A stretch of DNA of 8,568 nt, from contig JACRDR010000136.1 of assembly GCA_016212845.1 (NCBI GenBank), positions 1-8,568 of the forward strand. Direction: 5' to 3'. The stretch comes from Elusimicrobiota bacterium. Its GTDB lineage: Bacteria > Elusimicrobiota > Elusimicrobia > UBA1565 > JACRDR01. This document shows, piece by piece, positions 1 through 6,482 of the stretch (position 1 is the stretch's first letter; every line of letters begins with the position of its first letter). The notes under the pieces are model-generated. The model searched no databases, was not told the DNA's origin, and saw only the letters and a list, made by a program, of their open reading frames with translations. The position numbers were made by a program, and so were the translations under genes.

Positions 1-14
1 ACGGCTTCACCGAC

Positions 15-1187
15 ATGGCGCACACCGTGATCCAGACGATCACGAACACTCTCGCGAATCCGACCGTGCACGCGGCGATCCCCTACATCATCGCCGCCGG
101 AGTGATCCTCCTCGGCAAGCCGCTCGCGCGGCTCGCCCGCCGGGTGGTCGACAAGATCGCCGACAAGGCCGGCTGGGACGCCGGCACGCGATTGCTCGCG
201 CGGCACGCCGCGGGCTGGGCGTCCTGGATCGCGGCCGCCATCATCTCCTCTCAGTTCGCCGGCGTCGAGCCGATCACCGTCGCGAAATCCTTCGGCATCA
301 CGACGCTCGCGATGTCCTTGGCCCTCAAGGGCTTCCTCGGCAACCTGATCCAAGGAGGCGCGCTCCTCCTCAGCCACCCGTTCGACATCGGCGACAAGAT
401 CAAGCTCGGCAAGACCGAGTACAAGGTCCTCTCGATGAACCTGCGCGAAGTCATCCTCACGAAGGACGACGGCGCCACCCACACGCACCTGGCCTACAGC
501 GTGCTGAGCGAGATGCCGATCACGATCTACCGGCCTTACGTCACGGGCAAGTCTTTTCTCGAGCTGCGCCGTCCCGATCTGAAGCCCCCGTCGATACCCC
601 GGAATAAGAACTGGTTCCGCATGGCGGGCTACGCGGCCCTCGGCCTCGGCGTCGTGTTTCCCGGCGCCGCGTTCGTGCACCCGTGGCTTTTGAAGACGAT
701 CCCCTGGCTTTATGCGATCGGCGTGGGCGTCGGAACGTTCTTCCTCGCTAGATACGCCCCGAAGGTGATCGACCGCATCGCGAAGGCGCGCCAGTGGGGC
801 GCCAACGAACAGATGATCGGACGCATGGCCGCCTCCGCCGGCGTCTTCCTCCTCGGCCTCGCGACCGCGCTTCGCATCCTCGGCGCGAGCTGGGAGGCCT
901 TGGCCGCCAGCGCCGGCGTCACCGGCATCATCGTCACGATCGCCGCCACCGAGATCATCCAGAGCACGATCGCCTCCTTCACCTTGCTGGGCGCCCAGCC
1001 GTTCACGATCGGCGACCGGATCAAGGTGGGCGACGACCACGAAGGGACGGTGGTCGACATCACGCTCCGCTACGTCGTCATCAAGAACGACGGCGCTCCC
1101 GAAAGCTTCACGATCCTTCCCGTCGGTCTCTTCTCCAAGTTCGAGGCGCCCGGCGACGCCGGCCGCCGCGGCAAGCAGGCCAAGTAA
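15..1187 (+). CDS. MscS-like mechanosensitive channel family protein with two tandem cores
   Basis: 390-residue membrane protein related to the small-conductance mechanosensitive channel MscS, which opens under membrane tension to release solutes. The chain holds two copies of the MscS core. Copy A has hydrophobic helices near residues 21-40, 64-83 and 89-119, then a beta-domain start HPFDIGDKIKLG (121-132). Copy B has helices near 226-247, 271-291 and 295-326, then QPFTIGDRIKVG (328-339). The copies align without gaps from about residue 24 to 154 at a constant offset of 207, through KDDGA/KNDGA. An additional hydrophobic segment (about 203-222) lies between them. Copy A keeps the MscS-like pore-helix signature LALKGFLGN; copy B has diverged there. 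The C-terminal alpha/beta domain of E. coli MscS is missing. The first in-frame ATG is used, but the frame is open to the window edge and no Shine-Dalgarno is seen, so the true start may lie upstream. Family assignment is firm; channel activity is inferred. Confidence 0.85.
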   Translation: MAHTVIQTITNTLANPTVHAAIPYIIAAGVILLGKPLARLARRVVDKIADKAGWDAGTRLLARHAAGWASWIAAAIISSQFAGVEPITVAKSFGITTLAMSLALKGFLGNLIQGGALLLSHPFDIGDKIKLGKTEYKVLSMNLREVILTKDDGATHTHLAYSVLSEMPITIYRPYVTGKSFLELRRPDLKPPSIPRNKNWFRMAGYAALGLGVVFPGAAFVHPWLLKTIPWLYAIGVGVGTFFLARYAPKVIDRIAKARQWGANEQMIGRMAASAGVFLLGLATALRILGASWEALAASAGVTGIIVTIAATEIIQSTIASFTLLGAQPFTIGDRIKVGDDHEGTVVDITLRYVVIKNDGAPESFTILPVGLFSKFEAPGDAGRRGKQAK

Positions 1188-1204
1188 GCCGGGTAGGCCC
1201 CGGC
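1188..1204 (+). terminator. possible weak hairpin after the MscS-like gene
   Basis: Directly after the TAA stop, GCCGGG (1188-1193) and CCCGGC (1199-1204) can pair around a 5-nt loop. Only a short CTTT follows rather than a U-tract, so intrinsic termination is doubtful. The hairpin lies just upstream of the glpK promoter, where a terminator would make sense, but in GC-rich DNA a 6-bp stem can occur by chance. Confidence 0.25.
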
Positions 1205-1213
1205 CTCCGCCTT

Positions 1214-1222
1214 TGATATAAT
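1214..1222 (+). promoter_or_regulatory. extended -10 promoter of glpK
   Basis: TGATATAAT is a consensus extended -10 element (TGn followed by TATAAT at 1217-1222). It is an AT-rich island in GC-rich DNA, in the 56-bp gap before glpK. The position where a -35 box would lie (about 1194-1199, TAGGCC) is poor, which fits an extended -10 promoter. The predicted transcription start is about 7 nt downstream, leaving a leader of only about 14 nt before the ATG at 1244. Confidence 0.7.
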
Positions 1223-1243
1223 CGATCTTTCCACCATTTTTCG

Positions 1244-2728
1244 ATGAAAGACTGCGTTCTCGCCCTCGACCTCGGAACCACCGGAAACCGCGCCGTCGTC
1301 TTCGACTCCGAACTCCGCGTCGTCGCCCAAAGCTATCGCGAATTCCCCCAGCTCTTCCCGGAGCCGGGCTGGGTGGAGCACGACCCGGAGCGCATCTGGA
1401 GCACCGCGCTCGCGTGCCTCCAGGACGCCCTCAAGGCCGCGGGCAAGGGCCGGGTCGCCGCGATCGGGATCACGAACCAGCGCGAGACGGTCGTGGTTTG
1501 GAACCGCCGCACGTCGAAGCCGGTCTACAACGCGATCGTCTGGCAGGACCGCCGCACCGCCGACGCCTGCGTCGCGCTCCGGAGCCGCGGCGCCGAGGCG
1601 ACGGTGCGCCGCCGCACCGGACTCTTCCTCGACCCCTATTTCTCCGCCACGAAGATCCGCTGGATCCTCGACCACAGCCCCGACGTCGGCCCCGTCCTTC
1701 AGGCCGGAGCCGCCGTCGCCGGCACGATCGACGCGTGGATCCTCTGGAAGCTCACGGGCGGCCAAGTCTTCGCCACCGATTCCTCGAACGCGTCGCGGAC
1801 GCTGCTGTGCAACATCGAGAAGGCCGCGTGGGACGACGAGCTCTGCTCGCTCTTCGGCGTCGCGCGCGAGATGCTCCCCGAGATCAAGCCGACGCTCTCC
1901 GACTTCGGCGTTACCGCGCCCGACCTTCTCGGCGTCGAGATCCCGATCGTCGCCGTCGCCGGCGACCAGCAGGCGTCGCTCTTCGGCCAAGGGGGCTTTA
2001 CGCCCGACGTGGCCAAAAACACGTACGGCACGGGCCTGTTCTTGATGGGCCACACCGGGACGAAGCCCGCGTTCAGCGAGAAGCTGCTCTCGACCATCGC
2101 GTGGTCGTCGGGCGGCGTGGTGGAGTACGCGATCGAAGGCAGCGTGTTCGTCGGCGGCGCGGCGGTGCAGTGGCTCCGCGACGGCCTCGGCCTCGTGAAG
2201 TCCGCGGCGGAAGTGGAGAGCGTCGCGAAGACCGTGCCCGATTCCGCCGGGGTCGTCTTCGTTCCCGCCCTCACCGGACTCGGCGCGCCGTACTGGGACG
2301 CGGACGCCCGCGGCGCTTTCTTCGGCCTGACCCGCGGCACCCAGCGCGGACACCTGGCCCGCGCGGCGCTCGAGGCGATGGCGTTCCAGACCGTCGACGT
2401 CGTGCGCGAGATGGAGCGGGCCACGGGCCGCCCGCTGCGCAAGCTGCAGGTCGACGGCGGGGCGTGCGCCAACGACCTCCTCCTTCAAATCCAATCCGAT
2501 CTGCTGGGCATCGCCGTCGAACGCCCGGCCGTCCGCGAGACGACGGCCCTCGGCGCGGCCGGCCTCGCCGGCGTCGCCTGCAGGCTCTGGCCCGACCGGA
2601 ACGCTTTCGCCTCGCGCCGCAAGCTGGACAGAGTATTCGAGCCGCAGTCGAACCCCTCGGAGCGGGACCGCGCGTACCAGCGCTGGCGCTGGGCGGTGGA
2701 CCGCACGCTTTCGAGCAAACGAAACTAG
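1244..2728 (+). CDS. glpK: glycerol kinase
   Basis: ATP-dependent phosphorylation of glycerol to sn-glycerol 3-phosphate in the cytoplasm, the entry step of glycerol into glycolysis and phospholipid synthesis. The 494-residue protein is full length for the family and collinear with E. coli GlpK. Seen: phosphate-binding start ALDLGTTGNR (7-16) with catalytic-type Asp9; glycerol-contact residues Arg80-Glu81 (GITNQRET), Trp100, Tyr132 and Asp241-Gln242 (GDQQ); an FGGY signature at 132-144; a second FGGY signature at 357-377; VDGGA at 403-407. The usual DQGTTSSR start is replaced by DLGTTGNR. The loop that binds fructose 1,6-bisphosphate in E. coli is shortened (LLGVEIP, 228-234), with Glu at the Arg236 position, and the phosphorylatable His of Gram-positive enzymes is absent, so neither known control is expected. 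No Shine-Dalgarno precedes the ATG. typA follows after 13 nt, suggesting co-transcription. Confidence 0.93.
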   Translation: MKDCVLALDLGTTGNRAVVFDSELRVVAQSYREFPQLFPEPGWVEHDPERIWSTALACLQDALKAAGKGRVAAIGITNQRETVVVWNRRTSKPVYNAIVWQDRRTADACVALRSRGAEATVRRRTGLFLDPYFSATKIRWILDHSPDVGPVLQAGAAVAGTIDAWILWKLTGGQVFATDSSNASRTLLCNIEKAAWDDELCSLFGVAREMLPEIKPTLSDFGVTAPDLLGVEIPIVAVAGDQQASLFGQGGFTPDVAKNTYGTGLFLMGHTGTKPAFSEKLLSTIAWSSGGVVEYAIEGSVFVGGAAVQWLRDGLGLVKSAAEVESVAKTVPDSAGVVFVPALTGLGAPYWDADARGAFFGLTRGTQRGHLARAALEAMAFQTVDVVREMERATGRPLRKLQVDGGACANDLLLQIQSDLLGIAVERPAVRETTALGAAGLAGVACRLWPDRNAFASRRKLDRVFEPQSNPSERDRAYQRWRWAVDRTLSSKRN

Positions 2729-2731
2729 CAC

Positions 2732-2736
2732 AAGGA
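2732..2736 (+). promoter_or_regulatory. ribosome binding site of typA
   Basis: AAGGA lies 5 nt before the ATG at 2742, inside the 13-nt gap between glpK and typA. It supports this start and suggests typA is translated from the glpK transcript, since no separate promoter is evident. It contrasts with glpK and the GalT-like gene, which lack such a site. Confidence 0.65.
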
Positions 2737-2741
2737 CAACC

Positions 2742-4574
2742 ATGAGACGCGACGACGTCAGAAACATCGCCATTATCGCCCACGTCGACCACGGCAAGAC
2801 GACCTTGGTCGACGGTCTGCTCCGCCACACCGGCACGTTCCAGGTGAAGCAGGACGAAGCCCAGGAGCAGGTCCTCGACTCGAACGACCTCGAGCGCGAG
2901 CGAGGCATCACCATTCTCGCGAAGTGCACCTCGGTCCCCTATAAGGACGCGACGATCAACATCGTCGACACGCCCGGCCACGCCGACTTCGGCAGCGAGG
3001 TCGAGCGCATCCTCCGCATGGTCGACGGCTGCCTGCTCCTCGTCGACGCTCAGGACGGCCCGATGCCGCAGACGCGCTTCGTGCTCCGCAAGTCGCTGGC
3101 CCTGGGCCTCGCGCCCATCGTGGTCATCAACAAGATGGACCGCCCGAACGCCAAGCCCTCGGCCGCGCTCGACGCCGTCTTCTCCTTGTTCATCGACCTC
3201 GGCGCCACCGACCCGCAGCTCGACTTCCCGATCGTCTACGCCGCGGGCAAGCAGGGCTGGGCCAGCCTCGACATGAACACGCCCGGCAAGGACCTGAGCC
3301 CGCTCTTCGAGACGATCATGAGCCACGTCCCGGCCCCGATCGCCGACGCCGATAAGCCGTTCCAGATGCAGGTCACGATGCTCGACCGCTCGAACTACCT
3401 CGGCAAGATCGCGATCGGCCGGGTTTACAACGGAAAGATCTCCCGCCACGCGCAGGTCGCGCTCATCAAGGGCGAGAACGAGAAGGGCAAGAACTACAAG
3501 GTCACGCAGATCCTCCGGCACTTCGGACTCGAGCGCCGGGAAGTCGTGGACGTGCAGGCCGGCGACATCGTCGCCATCGCCGGGGTCGAGGACGCCGACG
3601 TCGGCGACACCCTCGCGGACCCCGAGCGGCCCGCGTACCTGCCGCCGCTGGTCATCGACGAGCCGACGATGTCGATGGAGATCTCGGTCAACAACAGCCC
3701 GTTCGCCGGCAAGGAAGGCAAGTTCGTCACGAGCCGCCACATCCGCGAGCGCCTGCTGAAGGAAAAGGCGATCAACGTCGGGCTCAAGATCGAGGAGCTG
3801 CCCGGCGAAGGCAACTTCCGCGTCGCGGGACGCGGCGAGCTCCACCTCGCCATCCTCATCGAGACGATGCGCCGCGAAGGCTACGAGCTCGCGGTCGCGC
3901 GCCCCGAGGTCATCGACAAGATCGTCGACGGCGCCAAGCACGAGCCGACCGAGCACCTCGTCGTCGACATCGACGCGGCCTACCAAGGCGCGGTGCTCGA
4001 GTCCCTCGGCCGGCGCGGCTCGCGCATGATCAAGATGGAGACCGAGGGCAGCGGCCGCATGCGCCTCGAGTACATCATCCCGGCGCGCTCCCTCATGGGC
4101 TTTAAGAGCGAGCTCATGACGAACACGAAAGGCACCGGACTCATGCACCACAGCTTCCACGGCTACGAGCCCCGCGCGGGCGACCCGCCGCGCCGCCCGA
4201 ACGGCGTGCTCATCGCGATGGAGCAGGGCCTCAGCACCGGCTACGCGCTCAACGCGCTCCAGGAGCGGGCCGTGTTCTTCATCGACCCGGGCGTGCACGT
4301 CTACGAAGGGATGATCGTGGGGCAGAACTCGCGCACCAACGACCTCGTGGTCAATCCCTGCAAGGCCAAGCAGCTCACAAACATGCGCAGCAAGGCGACC
4401 GACGACGCCATCCAGCTCGCTCCCGCCCGCATCTTCAGCCTCGAGCAGGCGCTCGAGTACATCGAGCGGGACGAGCTCGTCGAGGTCACCCCCAAGTCCA
4501 TCCGCCTGCGCAAGCGGGTCCTGGAAAAATCCGCCCGCAAGCGCGCGGACCGGGACGCGGAGGAAGAAGATTAG
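2742..4574 (+). CDS. typA: translational GTPase TypA/BipA
   Basis: Ribosome-binding GTPase of the EF-G/LepA superfamily. In studied bacteria it supports 50S subunit assembly and growth under stress or cold. At 610 residues it matches the usual family length. GTPase motifs in order: G1 AHVDHGKTT (13-21), the switch I segment ERERGITILAK (51-61) with its conserved Thr, G3 DTPGHADFG (76-84), G4 NKMDRP (130-135) and a G5-like YAAGKQGW (166-173). An EF-Tu domain-2 type barrel follows (about 205-300), then EF-G-like domains III and V (about 305-480; e.g. GRGELHLAILIETMRREG at 363-380), and the TypA-specific C-terminal domain with GQNSRTNDLVVNPCKAKQLT (527-546). TypA-type sequence, including ARSLMGF and GLMHHSF, separates it from LepA and EF-G. 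The tail is charged (RADRDAEEED). It lies behind glpK, probably in one transcript; the two functions have no obvious link. Confidence 0.95.
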   Translation: MRRDDVRNIAIIAHVDHGKTTLVDGLLRHTGTFQVKQDEAQEQVLDSNDLERERGITILAKCTSVPYKDATINIVDTPGHADFGSEVERILRMVDGCLLLVDAQDGPMPQTRFVLRKSLALGLAPIVVINKMDRPNAKPSAALDAVFSLFIDLGATDPQLDFPIVYAAGKQGWASLDMNTPGKDLSPLFETIMSHVPAPIADADKPFQMQVTMLDRSNYLGKIAIGRVYNGKISRHAQVALIKGENEKGKNYKVTQILRHFGLERREVVDVQAGDIVAIAGVEDADVGDTLADPERPAYLPPLVIDEPTMSMEISVNNSPFAGKEGKFVTSRHIRERLLKEKAINVGLKIEELPGEGNFRVAGRGELHLAILIETMRREGYELAVARPEVIDKIVDGAKHEPTEHLVVDIDAAYQGAVLESLGRRGSRMIKMETEGSGRMRLEYIIPARSLMGFKSELMTNTKGTGLMHHSFHGYEPRAGDPPRRPNGVLIAMEQGLSTGYALNALQERAVFFIDPGVHVYEGMIVGQNSRTNDLVVNPCKAKQLTNMRSKATDDAIQLAPARIFSLEQALEYIERDELVEVTPKSIRLRKRVLEKSARKRADRDAEEED

Positions 4575-4575
4575 C

Positions 4576-4581
4576 TAGAAT
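4576..4581 (+). promoter_or_regulatory. -10 hexamer for a leaderless galT-like transcript
   Basis: TAGAAT starts 1 nt after the typA stop codon and ends 7 nt before the ATG at 4589. With usual initiation about 7 nt past the -10, the RNA would begin at or next to the A of the ATG. A -35 candidate 18 bp upstream, GGGACG (4552-4557), is poor, matching TTGACA at three of six positions and lying within typA. The same 7-nt spacing occurs before the small transporter gene at 7738. Confidence 0.5.
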
Positions 4582-4588
4582 CCGCCCC

Positions 4589-5584
4589 ATGCCCGAACTG
4601 CGACAGAACCTGGCCACTAAAGAGTGGGTCATCATCGCCCACGAACGCGCGCTCAAGCCGGACGAGTTCCGGAAGGCGAAGTCCGCGCGCCCCGCGACAC
4701 CCAAAAAGAAGGACGACTGCCCGTTCTGCCCGGGCAACGAGAAGATGACCGACCCGGCCACCTTCACTCTCGGCGCGGGGAACAGCTGGCGCGCGCGCTC
4801 GGTGCCGAACCGCTACCCGGCGCTCGTCCCCAACCCGGGGCCGCACCGCGCGAAGCAGAGCCTCTATCGCAGCCTCCCCGGCGAGGGCATCCACGAGGTC
4901 GTCATCGAGACCCCGCGGCACGACGAGCACCCGGCGATCATGGAGCCGAAGCAGTTCCGCGACGTGGTGTCCGTCTACCAGGAGCGCTTCAAGGCGAGCC
5001 TGCAGAACAACAAGGTCGCCCTCACGATGCTGTTTAAGAACCACGGCGAGTCGGCGGGCACCTCGCTCGAGCACCCGCACTCCCAGCTCATCGGCTCCTG
5101 CGTGGTCCCCTCCCACGTCCGGCACCGCATGGACGAGGCGCAGAAGTACCACGAGCAGAACGGCGCCTGCGTGTTCTGCCGGATGACCGCCGAGGAGCGC
5201 AAGCAAGGCGAGCGCATCGTGGCCGAGACCGACCACTTCGTCGCCTTCGTGCTCTACGCCGCCCTTTCCCCCTTCCACATCTGGCTGCTGCCCAAGCGCC
5301 ACATGGCGAGCTTCGGGGACATGACCGCGGAAGAAGTGGACGACTTCGCCGCGACGCTCCAAGGGCTGCTCAAGAAGCTGAACGCGGGGCTCGACAACCC
5401 GGACTACAACTACGTCATCCAGTCCACGCCCTTGGATCGCGGCACGCCCGAGTGCTTCCACTGGTACCTGAGCCTGGTCGTGCGGCTCTCCAAGATGGCG
5501 GGCTTCGAGCTGGGCAGCGGAATGTACATCAACCCCGCGATCCCCGAAGAGAGCGCGAAGTTCTTAAACAACGTTAAGGCCTAG
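4589..5584 (+). CDS. GalT-family nucleotidylyltransferase (galactose-1-phosphate uridylyltransferase-like)
   Basis: HIT-superfamily enzyme of the GalT branch, which moves a nucleotide monophosphate between sugar phosphates through a uridylyl- or adenylyl-histidine intermediate. Seen in 331 residues: start MPELRQNLATKEWVIIA; zinc ligand candidates C44, C47 (CPFC), H111 and H162; active-site motif HPHSQ (162-166) with predicted nucleophile H164; a second HIT-like half with C194, C197 (CVFC), H238 (LLPKRH) and H291 (FHWYL), suggesting a second metal site; C-terminal GFELGSGMYINP (305-316). The paired metal sites resemble, from memory, Arabidopsis At5g18200 (an ADP-glucose phosphorylase), and E. 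coli GalT appears less close. No galK or galE is nearby. UDP-glucose/galactose-1-phosphate or ADP-glucose/phosphate chemistry are both possible, so no symbol is assigned. There is no Shine-Dalgarno; a -10 box lies 7 nt upstream. Its TAG stop overlaps that of the convergent HEAT gene. Confidence 0.88.
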   Translation: MPELRQNLATKEWVIIAHERALKPDEFRKAKSARPATPKKKDDCPFCPGNEKMTDPATFTLGAGNSWRARSVPNRYPALVPNPGPHRAKQSLYRSLPGEGIHEVVIETPRHDEHPAIMEPKQFRDVVSVYQERFKASLQNNKVALTMLFKNHGESAGTSLEHPHSQLIGSCVVPSHVRHRMDEAQKYHEQNGACVFCRMTAEERKQGERIVAETDHFVAFVLYAALSPFHIWLLPKRHMASFGDMTAEEVDDFAATLQGLLKKLNAGLDNPDYNYVIQSTPLDRGTPECFHWYLSLVVRLSKMAGFELGSGMYINPAIPEESAKFLNNVKA

Positions 5585-6405
5585 TTCTCGAGGGCTTTCT
5601 TAAGCGAGGCGACGAGCAGCGACCGCTGGAACGGGTCGATCTCGTCCTCCAGCGCGTCCTTCAGCCGGTCGATGGCGGCCTCGCCGCCGGTCTCGCCCAG
5701 CGCCATCGCCGCCGCGGCCCGCACGCCCGGATCGGCGTCGCGCAGCACCGCCGACAGCGCCTGCGCGGATCTCGGGGAATGGATCGTGCCGAGGGAGCGG
5801 GCGGCCTGCAGCCGCACCTGCCACGACGAGTCCGCGACCGCGGCCGAGGCGAGCGCCCCCACCGCGAACGGCTTGCCGAGGTTTCCGAGCGAGACCGCGG
5901 CCGCGTAGCGCACCCACCACGAGGGGTCCTTCGCGAGCGTCTCGCTGAGCGGCGTGACGACGCCCTCGTAGCCCGAGCCGAGAGCCAGAGCGACCGCAAA
6001 GCGGACGTCGACCTCCGGATCGTCGAGCGCCTCCTTCAGGAAGCGGCCGCCCGCGCGGTCGCCGATGCGCCCGAGCGTCATCGCCGCGGCGACGCGCACG
6101 CGGGGGTCTTCGTTGAGATTGAGCAGGACGGCGCCGACGTAGGGCACCGCCGCCTTGTTCATCGGGAAAGCCTGGTCGCTCACGACCTGCCGGCGCCGCT
6201 CCCAGTCGGAGGAGCGGAGCTCGGCCTGAAGCCAGAGCATGGAGCGGGCGGGCGCGAGGCTGTCGCGGAGGTCTTTCTCGACGGCGACGACGCCGGGGCG
6301 CGGCGGATGGATGCCGGAGAGGATCCGCTCGACCGGCGGGAACATGTCGGCGCCGGCCCAAGACAGCGAGGCGCACAAGGGCAGCAGGGTCACAGGGTTC
6401 AGCAT
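5581..6405 (-). CDS. HEAT-repeat protein, probably exported
   Basis: 274-residue alpha-solenoid protein. From about residue 100 it contains five consecutive helical repeats of about 31 residues (near 100-128, 129-159, 160-190, 192-222 and 223-253). Each has an Asp-rich turn, then a V/VR helix such as DPRVRVAAAMTLGRIGD, then a second helix. This is the PBS-lyase/HEAT_2 pattern, which usually makes protein-protein contacts. The N-terminus (MLNPVTLLPLCASLSWAGA) looks like a short signal peptide with possible cleavage after AGA at 17-19. It lacks an early basic residue and Cys11 is not in a good lipobox, so export is likely but unproven. Residues 20-99 match nothing I recognise. The start is supported by GGAGA five bases upstream and a good promoter. 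No enzymatic residues are seen; the role is probably scaffolding or protein binding. Confidence 0.85.
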   Translation of the reverse strand: MLNPVTLLPLCASLSWAGADMFPPVERILSGIHPPRPGVVAVEKDLRDSLAPARSMLWLQAELRSSDWERRRQVVSDQAFPMNKAAVPYVGAVLLNLNEDPRVRVAAAMTLGRIGDRAGGRFLKEALDDPEVDVRFAVALALGSGYEGVVTPLSETLAKDPSWWVRYAAAVSLGNLGKPFAVGALASAAVADSSWQVRLQAARSLGTIHSPRSAQALSAVLRDADPGVRAAAAMALGETGGEAAIDRLKDALEDEIDPFQRSLLVASLKKALEN

Positions 6406-6410
6406 GGTCT

Positions 6411-6415
6411 TCTCC
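6411..6415 (-). promoter_or_regulatory. ribosome binding site of the HEAT-repeat gene
   Basis: Read on the minus strand, GGAGA lies 5 nt before the ATG at 6405. It fixes the start of the HEAT-repeat protein and gives this gene a conventional leader of about 40 nt, unlike the apparently leaderless genes in the window. Confidence 0.6.
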
Positions 6416-6453
6416 GGGCAGGGCGCCCGGCGTCACGACCCCTGCGGACGCTG

Positions 6454-6482
6454 AGTATAGAGGAAACGCCCCCCACCGTCAA
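6454..6482 (-). promoter_or_regulatory. sigma70-type promoter of the HEAT-repeat gene
   Basis: On the minus strand, TTGACG (-35, positions 6482-6477) and TATACT (-10, positions 6459-6454) are separated by 17 bp, close to the sigma70 consensus. The -10 ends 48 nt before the ATG at 6405. The outer arm of a long palindrome begins at 6483, directly against the -35 box. Confidence 0.75.

Noticed and set aside
1070..2929. 619-codon open frame on the minus strand opposite glpK
   Set aside because: The translation is rich in Arg, Glu, Ala and Gly without family resemblance. It lies fully antisense to a clear glycerol kinase and arises from GC-rich third positions.
2271..4298. 675-codon open frame on the minus strand opposite glpK and typA
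   Set aside because: Low-complexity charged translation, antisense to conserved typA, no ribosome site or recognisable domain.
4571..5461. 296-codon open frame on the minus strand opposite the GalT-like gene
   Set aside because: Its Val/Leu/Arg/Ala-rich translation mirrors the GalT codons; no family is recognisable and the plus-strand gene explains the region.
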